Translations under genes and position numbers: made by a program
Notes under the pieces: generated by a model
Seen by the model: the letters and a program-made list of their open reading frames with translations, nothing else
Databases searched by the model: none
What the model was told of the DNA's origin: nothing
Origin: Undaria pinnatifida
Taxonomy: Eukaryota; Sar; Phaeophyceae; Laminariales; Alariaceae
Assembly: GCA_012845835.1 (NCBI GenBank)
Contig: JABAKD010000026.1
Span: forward strand, 3,240,199-3,304,198
DNA length: 64,000 nucleotides
Direction of reading: 5' to 3'
Part shown: piece by piece, positions 1-42,900 of the stretch
Position numbering within the stretch: position 1 is the stretch's first letter
Layout of the letters: each line of letters begins with the position of its first letter

Positions 1-879
1 CCAGGCAGATCAGGTACAACAGCAGCAGTACAGGGGGGGGGGGGCTGATACGAGTACTGCTTGCTGCAAAGGAATGGGGCTTGCTTGCTGCGCCACGCCA
101 GGGAGGGGGTGGTAGAACAGCAGCACTACAGACACTAACGGTGGGCCGTGAGAGAGATGCCTTGGCACGAGGATGGTGACGGGCAGTATACGTGTGGTGT
201 GTTTGGAACGATCTTGTGAATACTGGTTCGAGTAGGTTTGTGGATTTTTTGCGCCTTTTTTTCGAATTTCGCGTTTTTTCATTTATACTTGACAATTGTG
301 TAGTTCTCGCTTGCTGCGCCATATCACACGAGTTTGTTGATCACCCGGTGTGATATTATGTGATGTGATAATCATCGTCCTTCGAGTGATTGTCGGCTGT
401 GCTTGTGCTGTACTTTTGAGTTTGATTTGCGAATCGCTTTTAGACTGGTATCATCGTGTGTCTTTCCTGCTTTAGGAGAGACCCCCTGGGTGCATGGATG
501 GATACGACGTGCTCGCAACGGAAACGAAGGCAGGGGATCTCTACCGGTCGTTATACATATATAATACATAGCTTTGTACCAGGTAGTAACGGTAACACAA
601 CAAGTATACACATCGCTCGAGTAAATACACACGTGCGTAAATATCAAGGACGTACGTGGAATATCGAGCCGTATATACGTAACAGGTACCAGGTATATTC
701 TAATTTGGGGGACGACGGGGACGACGTACATAATAACAGATAAGCCACAACGCAGTGCTGTGGTCTTTCGGTGGATGTACATGTTATCGTCCGCGTTTTT
801 TGTACGCTGACACTTATCATCGCCCTTTTTTTAGAATGGAGTGACTTGACATTTGACGTGGTTCAGTCACTAAAAGAGT

Positions 880-1170
880 GCACATGTGGGACAGATCATG
901 ATCTACAGAGTAGATCGTCTAGATCTTATCTATGATATATCTGTGCTTATGATGCACGTGTTGGCGGGGATCTGTGTAGTACAGTTCCAAGCTATAAAAC
1001 ATATGTGTTACAGTTACAGTAGGCCACTCAGATCATGCGGCTCTCACCGGTCAGCATGAAGTGCAGGCCTTGCAGATGTAGACAAGGGATCTGTCTGCCC
1101 TGAAACACATAGATCATATAGATCTGAAATACACAGATCATATAGATCATTGATAGGGATCTGACAGTCC
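880..1170. repeat. GATC-rich dispersed repeat, copy 1
   Basis: This segment is built of many short units such as AGATCATATAGATCAT. The same style of sequence recurs at 10960-11350, 15270-15485, 23830-24200 and 47640-47945, with shared phrases like GATCTGTCCGAC and a motif around CGTACGGCT..CACCCGGT. It is a dispersed family, not a simple microsatellite, because non-GATC stretches are also shared between copies. Confidence 0.6.
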
Positions 1171-1271
1171 GATGCGTGCAAGAGTGGAGAACGAGCAAGA
1201 GAGAGAGAAATGGAGAGGGAGTTGGGAGTGCAAGATATTTGTGGGGAAGGCACGGCGGTAGTATTCGTATA

Positions 1272-1452
1272 CCTGATACACCAGTAGTGGTCCCTCGATA
1301 ACTCCGGTTGCCCGCTATAGCGCCTGTGAAATCGGTAGACACAGATGCTTCAACCAGTACGCCAGTGTCAGTATGCGGAGTAGTGCTGGTTGCCGCTATA
1401 CCACCGGTATTTCCGTCTGGCACTATAGTCTAGAGGGACCACTGCTACTGGG
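1272..1452. mobile_element. MITE-like element (AGTGGTCCCTC family), copy
   Basis: The ends read about CAGTAGTGGTCCCTCGATA on the left and, inverted, AGAGGGACCACTGCTACTG on the right. Between them are repeated phrases of the type CTATAGTGCCGGTTGCCCGC. No coding capacity is seen. This is one of about 14 copies in the window. Confidence 0.7.
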
Positions 1453-2747
1453 AACTAGTACTACTGTAGTGCTACTACTGTAGTGCTACTGCTGCTGTAG
1501 TGCGATGCGTTTGAAGCCAGACTTGGCATGGTTGCAGGCGGGAAACCCGGAATTGGGGTTGGGAAACAGAGTGATATCCGGTCTACACACGTAGCCTATT
1601 AATAATAAGGAACATGGTAAATGAGAAAGCCAGACTGATTTTTCTAGGAGTGTAAGAAATTCGGGAGCGGTTATACTGAAGTTAGTTTGTAACGCACCCT
1701 CTCCCAAATACGAAACCCAGCCTGGCTCTGTTTCAGTTTCTTATTACGTAGGTGCCCTGTATTATACTGTACTGTATTCGATGCAGGGTACTCGTGTATA
1801 GTTATTCTGGCGTGGTGTACGTACTGGGGGGGGGGTACCCATGTCATGGGCGGCCGTAGTTGGGGGGGGGGGGGGCTTAAGTGGAGCTCGAGCTCTTGAC
1901 GATACAAAACTCGACAAAGAATGTTTTGCTGTTTTTTCCCGAGTGAGATAATAATGGATGGTGTTTTGCGTTTTGCGTGGTGGTGGGTTGAGGTTTCATG
2001 TGAGACGGTTATCAATAGTAATATATCCCAATACGTACAATGCGATGTTAAATCGACAATAAACTATAGTATAACTCAGAAGTATACCAGTATTATAGTG
2101 AGAAGAGCAGGTGGTGCGATGATCATTCGTTTCGACCAGGGTAAGGTTGTAACAGCGCAAGCTGGGTGTCAGCGAAGATAACGAAGATTATCGTCGACGC
2201 GCTGATGTGAGCAACTTCGCAGGTTTGGTGGTGGTACTCGCATCACGCGGGGTAGCTCGTATCATTCGGGGGTGGGATTAGCGCGCGATCACGCGCCCCT
2301 GACGACTGACTTGGGGGATGGGGTGTATGAGAAGGGAAGGGCTGTAGAGAAAGGGAAGGGGGGGGTGAAATCGATGTATGATCGTGGGCTCTAGCACTCT
2401 TGCGAGAACTCGATATGGCGACATATCTCGAAATGATGTTCCTTGCACGCGTTACACAACTACTCACCACACTACACTACGGCTATGTACCAGCAAGAAT
2501 CGTGTAGCACGCAAGATACACGCCGCCTCAGACGGGTTCCCAAGCTGGTCTTGTCGACATATCTCGAAGATATCTTGCCAAATGTCCCGTTTTCGTTGTT
2601 TGTGCCTCCCACGTGTTGGAGCAAACAGGCTCGGATTTTTTTTCCCAGGATGTGGTATCAGGCGTGTTATGCGGTATTTGTTTCCGGTGGGTGCTTTTGG
2701 CCGTGGTACCGCCGCCGCTATTAGTAAAACCGCTCCAATATTGTACG

Positions 2748-2933
2748 GTACAGTAGTGGTCCCTCTGTAGTGCCGGTTGCCCGCTATGGTGCCATTAAAA
2801 TCGGTTGGCACGAATGAGAACAACCAGTAGTGGCAGTGTGCGGAGTAGTGCCGGTTGCCGCTATAGTGCGGGAATTTCCTGCTATTAATACCACATACCG
2901 GCGCTGTAGAGGGACCCGCTGCTACTGTAGCTG
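2748..2933. mobile_element. MITE-like element (AGTGGTCCCTC family), best-preserved copy
   Basis: The left end is TACAGTAGTGGTCCCTCTG and the right end is its imperfect inverse, running ...AGAGGGACCCGCTGCTACTGTA. About 185 bp lie between the ends, with internal TAGTGCCGGTTGCC phrases. The terminal inverted repeats of about 28 bp suggest a cut-and-paste DNA transposon derivative. The superfamily is not assigned. Confidence 0.75.
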
Positions 2934-3169
2934 GAGGCAGCAGAAAGGCTAGGATAAGCCTTCAGTTGTTCCTCCAGGTCTAGGCCCATCGATGTACGAC
3001 CCGACGCATACCGAAAAGCAACTGCTAAAAATGGCGTTGTTTTGGCGTGCGGAATCGATGGGCCGTAGAGCTTCCAATTCGACACGTGATATTCGTACAT
3101 ACTTGTACCTCCTGTATTGACGTCTAACACTGTTGTACATAGGGCGTGCGTCTGCTTGATGTGACGATT

Positions 3170-3340
3170 GAATAGTGCCTATTGCCGGTATAGTGCTGGT
3201 GATATCTCATGGCATGACTGGAATCCGCTGTACTAGTACCAGGATCGGTGCTAGACCGAATAGTGCCGGTGTCCGGTAAACTGCCGGTATTGCTGGCTGG
3301 CACGTACCCCGGCACCATAGGATGGCCACCACTGCTGTAG
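3170..3340. mobile_element. MITE-like element, diverged subfamily copy
   Basis: Internal phrases (TTGAATAGTGCC, TTGCCGGTATAGTGC, GGCATGACTGG) match the copies at 54545-54800 and 56390-56655 better than the main subfamily. The right end near GGATGGCCACCACTGCT is degenerate. Confidence 0.55.
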
Positions 3341-5263
3341 TCTCGTTTAGTTGAGTGAAATATTGGGTTAATTGTGCATTCCTCGTATCGCGCGACTGAT
3401 CACCAAGGACATGTAGACTTCGGGAGGGGGGGGGGGGGGGGGGGCGTCGGGGATGATCCGCCGGGGTTTCACCGGAGAGGTAAATGGGATGTATCATTCG
3501 GGGACTCGAGCTGGCCGTCCCTTCTTGTCCCTGGGATGAAGGCATCCTATTGGCTATTGTATACTCTCTTTTCTGTAGATTTTGCGGAGGCTACTTGGTT
3601 GGGTTTGAGGTTCATTTTCCTTTTATAGGCAAAATATGTCAAGAGGTATGTATGTCCTCTAAGGGAAAACGCGCGCGGTCATAAGGGTGGGGGTAGGGGC
3701 TTGCGTACCTTACGAAAAGCTAGAAGTGTGGTGTCAGTAAGGGCAAATTAAGGCTAGTGGTGTGCTGTCTGTTGAGCGGTGAAGCGCAGGTGCAGCTTTA
3801 AGCGAAGTTGCTGTTTGCCACCATGTGGTGTAGCAGGGTATAATTTCTTCCTCCTGACAGGTTCGTTTCCAGGCCCTGGGCAATGTGTTTGGTATTTTGA
3901 TTCTATCGTCTTTTGGATATTGCGCCGCGTGTACTACTGCTGTCATTGGAAAACGTTGTTTTTGGGCCCTTGAGAGGACGGGCTCGGTGTGTGTAATCTG
4001 TCTCGTGTCGTTCATTACGTTGGTTGTTTTTGGGCGTTCGCGCAGGTGGTTGGCTGTATTTGCGTTTTTGCCGGGTCTCATGCGGTGCCTTTTGCGAAGG
4101 TTCATCGCGATTAGGGTGTAACTTTGATGGTCAAGTAACTTTGTTATTCCTTTTTTTCTGGTCTCCTCGCTCCTGCTGCCGTTGCTTTGCTTTCGGTGAA
4201 CGCAGAACGCTGCTTGGCGTGGCGTGGAATGATGTATTTTCTTATGCATCCGTTTATGCGTCGGTTGAAATTTGGGGTTGCGTTTCGCCGGTCTGTAGTG
4301 GTGGACGATTTATCGTGACCTCATCATACACTCCGGCGGACATTCTCTGTTCTCCTCGGAACTCGGTACTCTTATGATTTACGCATTGCTTGATTGATGA
4401 CATGCTCGCGCGCTCTGCACGCGAAACATTGTTGCCTCATTATGCCACTAATACTTAATTGATGGTGTTGAACGTCCACTTCACGCGAGACACTTCCGAG
4501 GGCTCTTGCGATGGGCTGGCAGGCAGCCACACAAGAGAACCTTCGTCGAGTAGACTCCCTCGCCCGCGCCGACTTTCCTTCCCGTGAAAGTACCATTTTC
4601 CCCCCCTCCCGCTTAAGTTGTCCTGTGATAACAGCGCTCCGGGTTCTTTCTCATTCTGACCTTTTTGGTGTGTCGTGTGTCGTTTTGTCTTAGTGTCGCT
4701 TGCCCCAGGTTGCACCTACTTTTCCTGGTGCTCCTCGTTTGCTTTCAACGTTTCAACGCGCAGAAGGTTGAGCGGTATTATGGTATTATTGAGTACTTGC
4801 ATGAGTTAAGGAGTGTGTGTCATTTTTTTTTTTTTCAAATGCTCATCCCGTCTGTTATCTTCGCAAATTTTATTTCTCCTTCTCTTCCTCTCTATTAATA
4901 GTCGTGACTCAGACCCGAGGTCACTGGGCAGACTCTTCTCCCCCCTCCCCACTACGGTACACGCTTTCGTTTTTATCGCGAGAAGACTTGAGCCGTTTCT
5001 TCCGTGGTCGATCAGTGTCTCATAAGTTGACCCGTTTTGGGGGACAAAATTAGTTCGAATTAGTATAGGGAGGGGTGTGGGGGCTCTAAAGGGGTTATAA
5101 CCCTTTTGAGGCCCGTTTTTTTCAATAATATCGACCAAAAACAAAAGATTTTCGACAGTGTCGACCGTCTACAGGAAGAGCCAGCAGCAGTACATGCTGC
5201 ACTGTTCATAGTATGAGACTGCGGTTCGTGTGTGTTACAGCTCCTACCGTTACCCTTTGAACA

Positions 5264-5326
5264 CACGAGTGAATAGTCAACACTAGTGAATAGTGAACAC
5301 ACTACTAGTGAATAGCGAACACACCC
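5264..5326. repeat. Short tandem repeat (about 20 bp x 3)
   Basis: Three adjacent variants of ACTAGTGAATAGTGAACACA are visible. No function is suggested. Confidence 0.6.
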
Positions 5327-5554
5327 TCCAACCGGCGTCTCGGGCTGCTTCCTGTGACGGATTCTGGAATCGTCAAATTATTTCGCCAAATGTTCCCTCT
5401 GAAGCCCCGAAGTACGCCAACAGTTGCGGCTCAAACTGCTACATGGTGTTATTAATATAATACAAAATAACATATCCCTGTTATAGGTCGCGTCTTTACC
5501 CGCTTGCCCGCTTCAGGCACTCCTGAGATGGTTAACGCGTTCACCTACCGTCGT

Positions 5555-5775
5555 GGTCGCTCAGTAGTGCGGTTGGAGGGTGTCTTGCCGGATGATGATA
5601 AACGCACTCAAGTGGGACCCCCGCACTACATGACGGGATATTCGAGTACTCACTATTAATAGGACGAGGCCGCGACAACAAGCGGTTTTCACCGCACTAA
5701 ACTAGGCCCCCCATGCTAAACGGTACCACCGCACCATTTTGCGGAGGACCACACATAGTAACCAGGACCCCTACT
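5555..5775. repeat. TAGTGCGGT-type dispersed repeat, copy 1
   Basis: Repeated phrases AGTAGTGCGGT, GTGGGACCCCCGCACTA and ACCGCACTAAAC occur in both orientations. The related copy is at 56740-56910. The inverted arrangement suggests a small DNA transposon remnant. Confidence 0.5.
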
Positions 5776-6137
5776 TTGTGAGAAAAACTCTCTATCAATG
5801 ATAAATATTCAATATTCCACTGTTTTTACAAACCATACAAGTACTTGTTCCTGATTACCAGTAATAATACTATTACTACTATTAATAGGTTCCCCCGTAG
5901 TTACACGGAACGACGACTGCACCCAACAGGCTAGCGATGGCGATGGCTATTTTTTCGTATTTTGGATGTTGGCCATATAACGCGAGAGGCCGTTCGTTGC
6001 TTCCTTAATGTCTTTGCCTTTGTCACAACTTTTTTTTTTCGTGGCGGATTTTTCGTTTTGCCTTTTGCTCATCATCCCATCTTCAGCTATATTTGTATAC
6101 TTCTAAAAGGGTGCGCCAGCTAGCGTTGGGCTGCGAA

Positions 6138-6252
6138 AGCAACTGAGTTAAATCGACACACGACGCGTATGAAAATACGTGGAAGTGTGGTGAGCTAAAG
6201 CTTTATTTTTCCCCATCCGCCGGAGGATAAAAAAAAAAAAAAAAAAAAAAAA
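6138..6252 (+). mobile_element. SINE-like retroposon with poly(A) tail (CCGCCGGAGGAT family)
   Basis: The body starts near AGCAACTGAGTTAAATCGAC, passes ACGTGGAAGTGTGGTGAGCT, and ends CCCATCCGCCGGAGGAT followed by about 24 A. The same body occurs at 12895-12993 (plus) and 60660-60770 (minus, with target duplication). A common 3' end with an A tail of variable length is typical of a non-autonomous retroposon. Confidence 0.75.
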
Positions 6253-6589
6253 CTTTCAAGTATTTCATACACTGGCTCTTTTACCCTGCGCTTTTTTCGG
6301 CGGAGCTCACGTCCAGAGTCGTTTTGAGGCCGTTCTGACATTCTTTCTTGCCCGCTTCAGAAAAATCGCCGCTTTTATCTTGTCATTAATAGGGTGATTG
6401 CGAGATACCAATTATTCCTGGATAGAAAACTTGGGTAGGAAATAATGTAATAATACTAGTAATAATACTAGTAATAAAGTATTGAAGCCGTCGGACGGTA
6501 CAATCCGCCAACCCACGAAAAGCACCACTTCACAATGAACAAAATCCTACCGTTTGTTTTTTGTTTATAATTTCTTAGATATTCATGTT

Positions 6590-6800
6590 AAAATATAGTC
6601 TACATATAAACACGCCAGCTGTGAATTCGATAAATTTAGGATCGATACTCATCTTTGCAAGCTGCGTAATACATCGGTCGTGGGTTGGGCTGGCCTTGGG
6701 TTGCGACGTTCGTCGGTTTCAATACCAATACAGTATTGATATTTTCCAACCCAACCACCTTTGGCGTTTCGCAAACACCCTATTCGCACCTTCAACTCTT
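6590..6800. repeat. Dispersed repeat (AAACCGACGAACGTC family), copy
   Basis: It shares TTGGGTTGCGACGTTCGTCGGTT and TTTCGCAAACACCCT phrases with the copies at 26716-27005 and 44195-44470, partly inverted. No coding potential is seen. Confidence 0.5.
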
Positions 6801-6929
6801 CGCACGATCTGCCCTTATACCGTCGCCAATTGCACCCGGGGCGCTCTCAAAGCAGGGCTCATCTACCCCTCCCCGCCGCTGGCCCCCAATGCTTGAGGCC
6901 GTTCTGGCGTTTTTTCCAGAGGTTTTCAC

Positions 6930-7205
6930 CAGTCATAACCCGACCCGCACGTCGGATGAGGATGTTTTCAAAATCTCGCCGGTAGGGTTCGGCCGGGTCA
7001 GAAGGTGCTCGAAATCTCACGGGTCGGGTAGGGCCGGGAGATTTTGAAAGTTCACAGGTTGGGTCAGATCACCCTGGCCTGACCTGACTCGACCCGCGAC
7101 AACTGGTCCGACCTGACCCGCGACAACTGGTCCGACCTGACCCGCCACAAGTGACCCGACCTGACCCGCGAAAAGTGAACCGACCCGACTCGACCCGTGA
7201 AAAAG
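6930..7205. mobile_element. GACCCG-rich element, copy 1
   Basis: Many GACCTGACCCGCGA and GGGTCGGGT units lie in inverted arrangement. Related copies are at 18880-19160, 23630-23765 and 53585-53800. The better copies are bounded by inverted GGGCTTTTCRC-GGGTCATG-like ends, so this is probably a non-autonomous DNA element. Confidence 0.55.
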
Positions 7206-8285
7206 CCAATATTTTTCTTGCCCGCTTCAGAGTATCTGTTTTTTGTTTATATGCTTATTCATCCCTTCAGCTCCTGGCGCCTATCCCCGCCTTTCTTTTG
7301 TCGTACCCCACATCCGGGGTCTAAACCCCCCCCCCCCCCCCCCCCTTCCGCGCTAGTTTACGCGCCTCGAGTTTTTTCTTCGCTCGAGGGGTTAGCACAT
7401 CCTTCGCTCGTCGCAACTCACAACGATAGAGAGAGAGGCCGTTCGGGCGTCATATCGTGCCCGCTCCCGAAGCATTCCGTTGTATTATATTGTTCCTTCA
7501 GCTCTTCGACGCTCTATCCTAGCGTTTCTTTCGTCGCATCCCCCATGCCGGGTCTCAAAAGTCTCAAAACAGCGCTCCTCTCCCCTTCCCCGCGTATGGC
7601 GCGTGACTTCGTTTACGCGCCTTGTGCATATTTCAATAACCTCAGCCGTGAGATCGAAGACTTCGTCGAAACTCATTTTGACAACGCGAAAGCAAAACAA
7701 TTTTACAGAATTCCAAAAGACTTCTCAGTTGAAATGAGGTGATGCGTGTTGTCTCGGGAATAGACTACCGGTACGTGATAGTCTTCTGTATATTCTCAAG
7801 AGAGACATCTTCATGTCGACGGTCCTCTGCCGAATTACGCCACCGCAGAACACTACAACACCACCAGTGATGCGTCATGGGAATCTCAACCTTGCGCCAT
7901 ATTTCTGCGTGCGTCCTCCACTAGGGTGTCATGTGTATTCCTCAGGGTTGGAGTGTTATAACTAAATAACTACACAATAATCGACCTCGTCACTAGCGCG
8001 TCAAATCAATACTATTTCCGACTAAAAATCAATGCTGTTTTTGACGACAGCGAGCAAAATCGATGCTATTTTCAACTACAGCGAGCGAAACCAATGTTAT
8101 GTTCAACTATAACGAGCAAAATCAATGCCATTTTCGACTATAACGCGCAAATCAACGCTATGTCCGACTACCGTATAGTACTGCCCCCACAAGGTGAAGG
8201 GGCAACGGAGACACCACGACGGTAGCCCCCCTCTTCAACTACCCCCCTTCCCGAGGGTGAGCGGGCGCTAGGGTTCGCGCTTGCG

Positions 8286-39540
<31,255 letters not shown>

Positions 39541-39922
39541 GCTTTCGTTGCTGCAAACGTTGGAGGTACGAGATGGGTCTTGCTGAAGGCGTTGCTGCCG
39601 TGTTCAGAGCAGATATGTGAAGTTGCTGCAAGGTGCTCCTCGTTCGAGGGTTATGTCGCTCGATGCTCTCGGCCCTAGATTGTATCGATTGGCCAAAGCG
39701 AACCAGGTTTCGTTCCAGCGAAGAGGGACTCAGCGTGACCAGCCTTGTGTGAGAGCCCGGAGTCGGGCGCTTGCAACAAAGTCTCGGCACACCGGGCGCG
39801 TGGCAGCCCTACCTCCCTCGAATTCAAAAAATCGAATTGCCCCTTGAAAAAACGCCACGCAGGCCACCACAAGATCCGTTCAGCCCAAGTTGTGCACAAT
39901 CGTTGCTTGCCATGATCCATAA
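39541..39922. promoter_or_regulatory. Bidirectional promoter gap between MCM5 and the plus-strand gene
   Basis: The two predicted start codons point away from each other and are 382 bp apart. An inverted CCAAT box (ATTGG, 39688-39692) lies between them. No TATA box was clear, and no perfect E2F site (TTTSSCGC) was found, although MCM genes are often E2F-regulated. The size and arrangement suggest shared control. Confidence 0.55.
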
Positions 39923-42900
39923 ATGGAGCTCATCGACATCCCGCCTGGCAGACAAGTCCGCAACCTCCAGCTGGATATGTTGAGAGATGACCTTGACGGT
40001 GTACGAGGAGAAATTGCATCACTTATTGGGCACATTGAGGGTTTGAGAGAAGATCTCTACGGCGGCGATAGAGGGTGAGAAAATTTGCAAAATTGCATTG
40101 CGCTTCCTTTTGACAGGCATAATGGGAAGCAGAGACAAACTTTCTTGCTACTGTACCCGTACGAGCTGGGCGCTCGCTTTGGTGGTACGTGCTGTTATGT
40201 GGCGGCACGGCGAAGAGAGGGGGAGGGAGAGGGAGAGGAGCAACCGCCGCCGCATGCGGTGGTGGTGGATCGGTTTCCTCTATTTCTTGCGTTTTGTGCT
40301 AGCTTGGAGGGAGTATCTTTTGACATCGGCGGGTCGAGTCAGGTTGAGGTTGAGACAGCTTTTAGACCTGCAGTAGATTTGGTACGAAAATGCAGCACCA
40401 AACGAGTTTCCTCGCTCTGATAGAGAGCGACCCCGGCTGGTGCTCGTGCTACTGGTGCGAGTAGCAGGAAGGTTTGAGACACGCATGTATCGGCACATGC
40501 AGACTGCTTCTGTCGATCCCGAGCGATGTCTTACTCGTGAGAGGGGCACATTCTTACAAAAATTACAATTGCACTTGTTGACAAAAATCTCCAGAACCTC
40601 TGCTGATACTCTGTCGCGACAGGCGATGAACTTCCCTCAAATATCATGATATAAGTTCTGATAAGAACGAAAACCTTTCGTGGGACAGATGAAGCGGCAT
40701 ACCTGTGGTACTTTTGTTTGAGGGGGAACTAGTCCCGAGTGCAACGCCCCTACTCCTTGCGTAGGATAAGAGTACCTAGGAGGTACGTTCCCTATGATGT
40801 CATGGGAGTTGTTTGTCGGGTTGATAGACGAACAAACATCACGCGGCAAGGCCACTCGCAGCCTGCCCGAGGAACAACAGCGGTGAGTTGTGGAGTATAT
40901 TTCAGATCTGTTTTTTTTACCAGGTAGTCTACAGGCACAAAGAAAAGGGGAAAAATTCGTTCTTTTTTATTTTTTCACCTATTTAATCCTGTATCTTTAC
41001 TGGCGATGTGGCGCTGCTCCCCGGTGTTTGCGACCCGCTTACCAGTAAGCATACCGCTTTGCCGTACCTGACAATAAATATCATAGCGCTGAGTATGATT
41101 TATTTTGTTTTACAACGCCTTATTCGTTCCGGATGATGAGTGTAATTCCCCTATTTCGCCAAGCGATTTTGAGCGCATTGTATCGGGATATCGCCTTACT
41201 AGCCTTTACTAGCCCTTACTAGCTCTTACTCAGACCGCCTTACTGGGGGACCCTCCCTACCGTAAATGGCTTCATTTTTATCATGCATACGAGTACTATT
41301 AAGGTTCAGCATAATTGCCACTTTTCAGCCTTTTATGCTGAACGACTTTCTTTTTATTTTTGCTATCTGACGCTCTCCTCGCCCTTTCCGCTCGTCGATT
41401 GTTACGCAAGAAAAAATCCCTAGGATGTACGATGATGCGAACACGAGTATGCGCTCGGTGAGACTTGAACCTACGACCTTCACGTTAGTAGGGACAATAA
41501 TCACCACCAGGTAAACCACATGCTATTAATAGTAATGTTTGTACGTCGGAGAGACCGATGTCATACTCGTGCCTAGGTACAAGGTTCCGCTTCGGACGAA
41601 GGGTGACGCAAGGCTGATGTTTCTACCTTTTGCACCCCGGGGGGCCTTTGCCCGCATCCTTACCATTGTACCTGGTGATTGATTCGGGTGTATCGGAGAT
41701 GAGGGTAGGGACGACCCAGGCAGTATGACGTTGATGCTGTTGTAGCCTACTAACTATTGTGCATGTAAATGCTTGCCGCAGCTGCGACTTTCATATATCG
41801 TACCCGGCGTTTAAGCGTTCGGGGGCAACTTCTCAAACTGCTATTTTTGTTGTTGTGCTCAGCACATTTGATGCGCGTGCAACAGTCTACTGTTTACGAC
41901 TGTGCAATCGGTACAAAGAGCAATCTACCTCCAGGCACATCAGGTACATGTAAATTTAAAAACAAAACAAAAAAAGTCACAGCAGGCTACAGCAGCCGTA
42001 TTATTCTGCGCGCTTCTGGGGGTGTGAGCGAGCTTCTAATATTGGTGGGTTTTTGCGGTTTTGGAATTGTCCGTTGGTAGTTTGCGCAAACCCTCAAGCT
42101 TCTCCGTCTGGCGCGCCCGTTTGCCAATATCACAGTTGACATATTTCCAAATCTTTTCCGAAAAATACGATTATACACCGATGGGTGGCGGTGGCCGGCC
42201 ATGTTACGGCATTCAGTGGGTACCGGGCGTCCGGGCGCGGCCGAGCTGGCGGCGCTGATGAGGTCCTCATGCTTCTGCGGGTCCTCTTCTGCGATCGTCG
42301 TTGTCGTTGTCGAAGCAGCCGTCGCCATCGCAACCGCGGCCTGCGCCGCCGCCGCCGCCGAGGACGTCACCCTGTTGCTGCCCGCCTGTCGGTTAATCGC
42401 TCGTCCGCGGGAAGAAAACCTGAGCCCTGTGCTCAACCGGCTCTCCGAAAAATACGATTATGCACAGATGGGTGGCGGTGGCCGGCCATGTGTAGTTGCT
42501 TGCCGGCGCTTTTTGAGGTGCGATGTGCTGTTGTTATCGCCAACTGGTCGTCGCTGCTGTTTGGGGTGCGTGAGCGGGGAGAACCACACCTTGCGCTGCA
42601 GCGACAACTCCAGACGCGCCGAACGCCGACCGCCCACCAATAAGGCAGGAGAGTACAGCATGCCCTCTCGCGGCCTGCGGTTTTGTGTTGGACAAACCGC
42701 ACGCAGCAGCAGCAACAGCAGCAGTGGCAGGTCGTGCATGCACAGAGTACCGGTGCTCGTATATGATGTAATATGGCACACTTATTTTTTCATGCGGCCG
42801 TACCACACCGCATTGCAAAGCACAACGACCACTTTTTTTGCCACACGCAACTAACCGAAGAAAGACACGGCAACAGAAGCACGCCACCGTGCCGCTGTGC

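Larger units (their letters stand above)
5501..7742. repeat. Degenerate tandem block, unit about 0.86 kb
   Basis: The phrase CTTGCCCGCTTCAG recurs near 5503, 6347 and 7217, and variants of GAGGCCGTTC recur near 5991, 6327, 6896 and 7436. Each is followed by related T-rich and C-rich text. This fits an old tandem array of about 850-bp units later broken by other insertions. The 181-codon plus-strand open frame at 7197-7742 spans this block and is judged not to be a gene. Confidence 0.45.
1..8285. other. Repeat-rich intergenic region, 3' flank of MCM5
   Basis: I see no exon here that I can support on either strand. The longer open frames (3734-4249 minus, 2378-2770 plus, 7197-7742 plus) have compositions expected of repeat shadows and carry no recognisable domain. 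The stretch holds several dispersed repeat copies listed separately, long G or C runs (3426-3444 G, 7326-7345 C), and a degenerate tandem block from about 5.5 to 7.7 kb. The 3' untranslated region of MCM5 should lie just below 8286. Confidence 0.6.

Noticed and set aside
3734-4249. 171-codon minus-strand gene
   Set aside because: It is antisense to T-rich repeat text with no domain and no exon borders; it may be chance.
7197-7742. 181-codon plus-strand gene
   Set aside because: It contains a poly-C derived proline run and crosses the degenerate tandem block; the composition is that of repeats.
40537-40649. Exon 3 of the plus-strand gene read through to the TGA at 40647-40649 as a complete 133-aa protein
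   Set aside because: Possible, but the GTGAGA donor at 40537 joins in phase to well-formed exons 4-7, which would otherwise have no 5' partner. Kept as an alternative.
41330-41520. tRNA gene
   Set aside because: Box A/B-like text is present but the T stem has a mismatch, the acceptor stem does not close, and the segment is the head of a SINE copy.
42201-42854. 217-codon plus-strand gene
   Set aside because: The frame arises from GC-rich, GTC/GCC-repeat DNA and crosses a direct repeat; the product is low-complexity in A, V, C and S.
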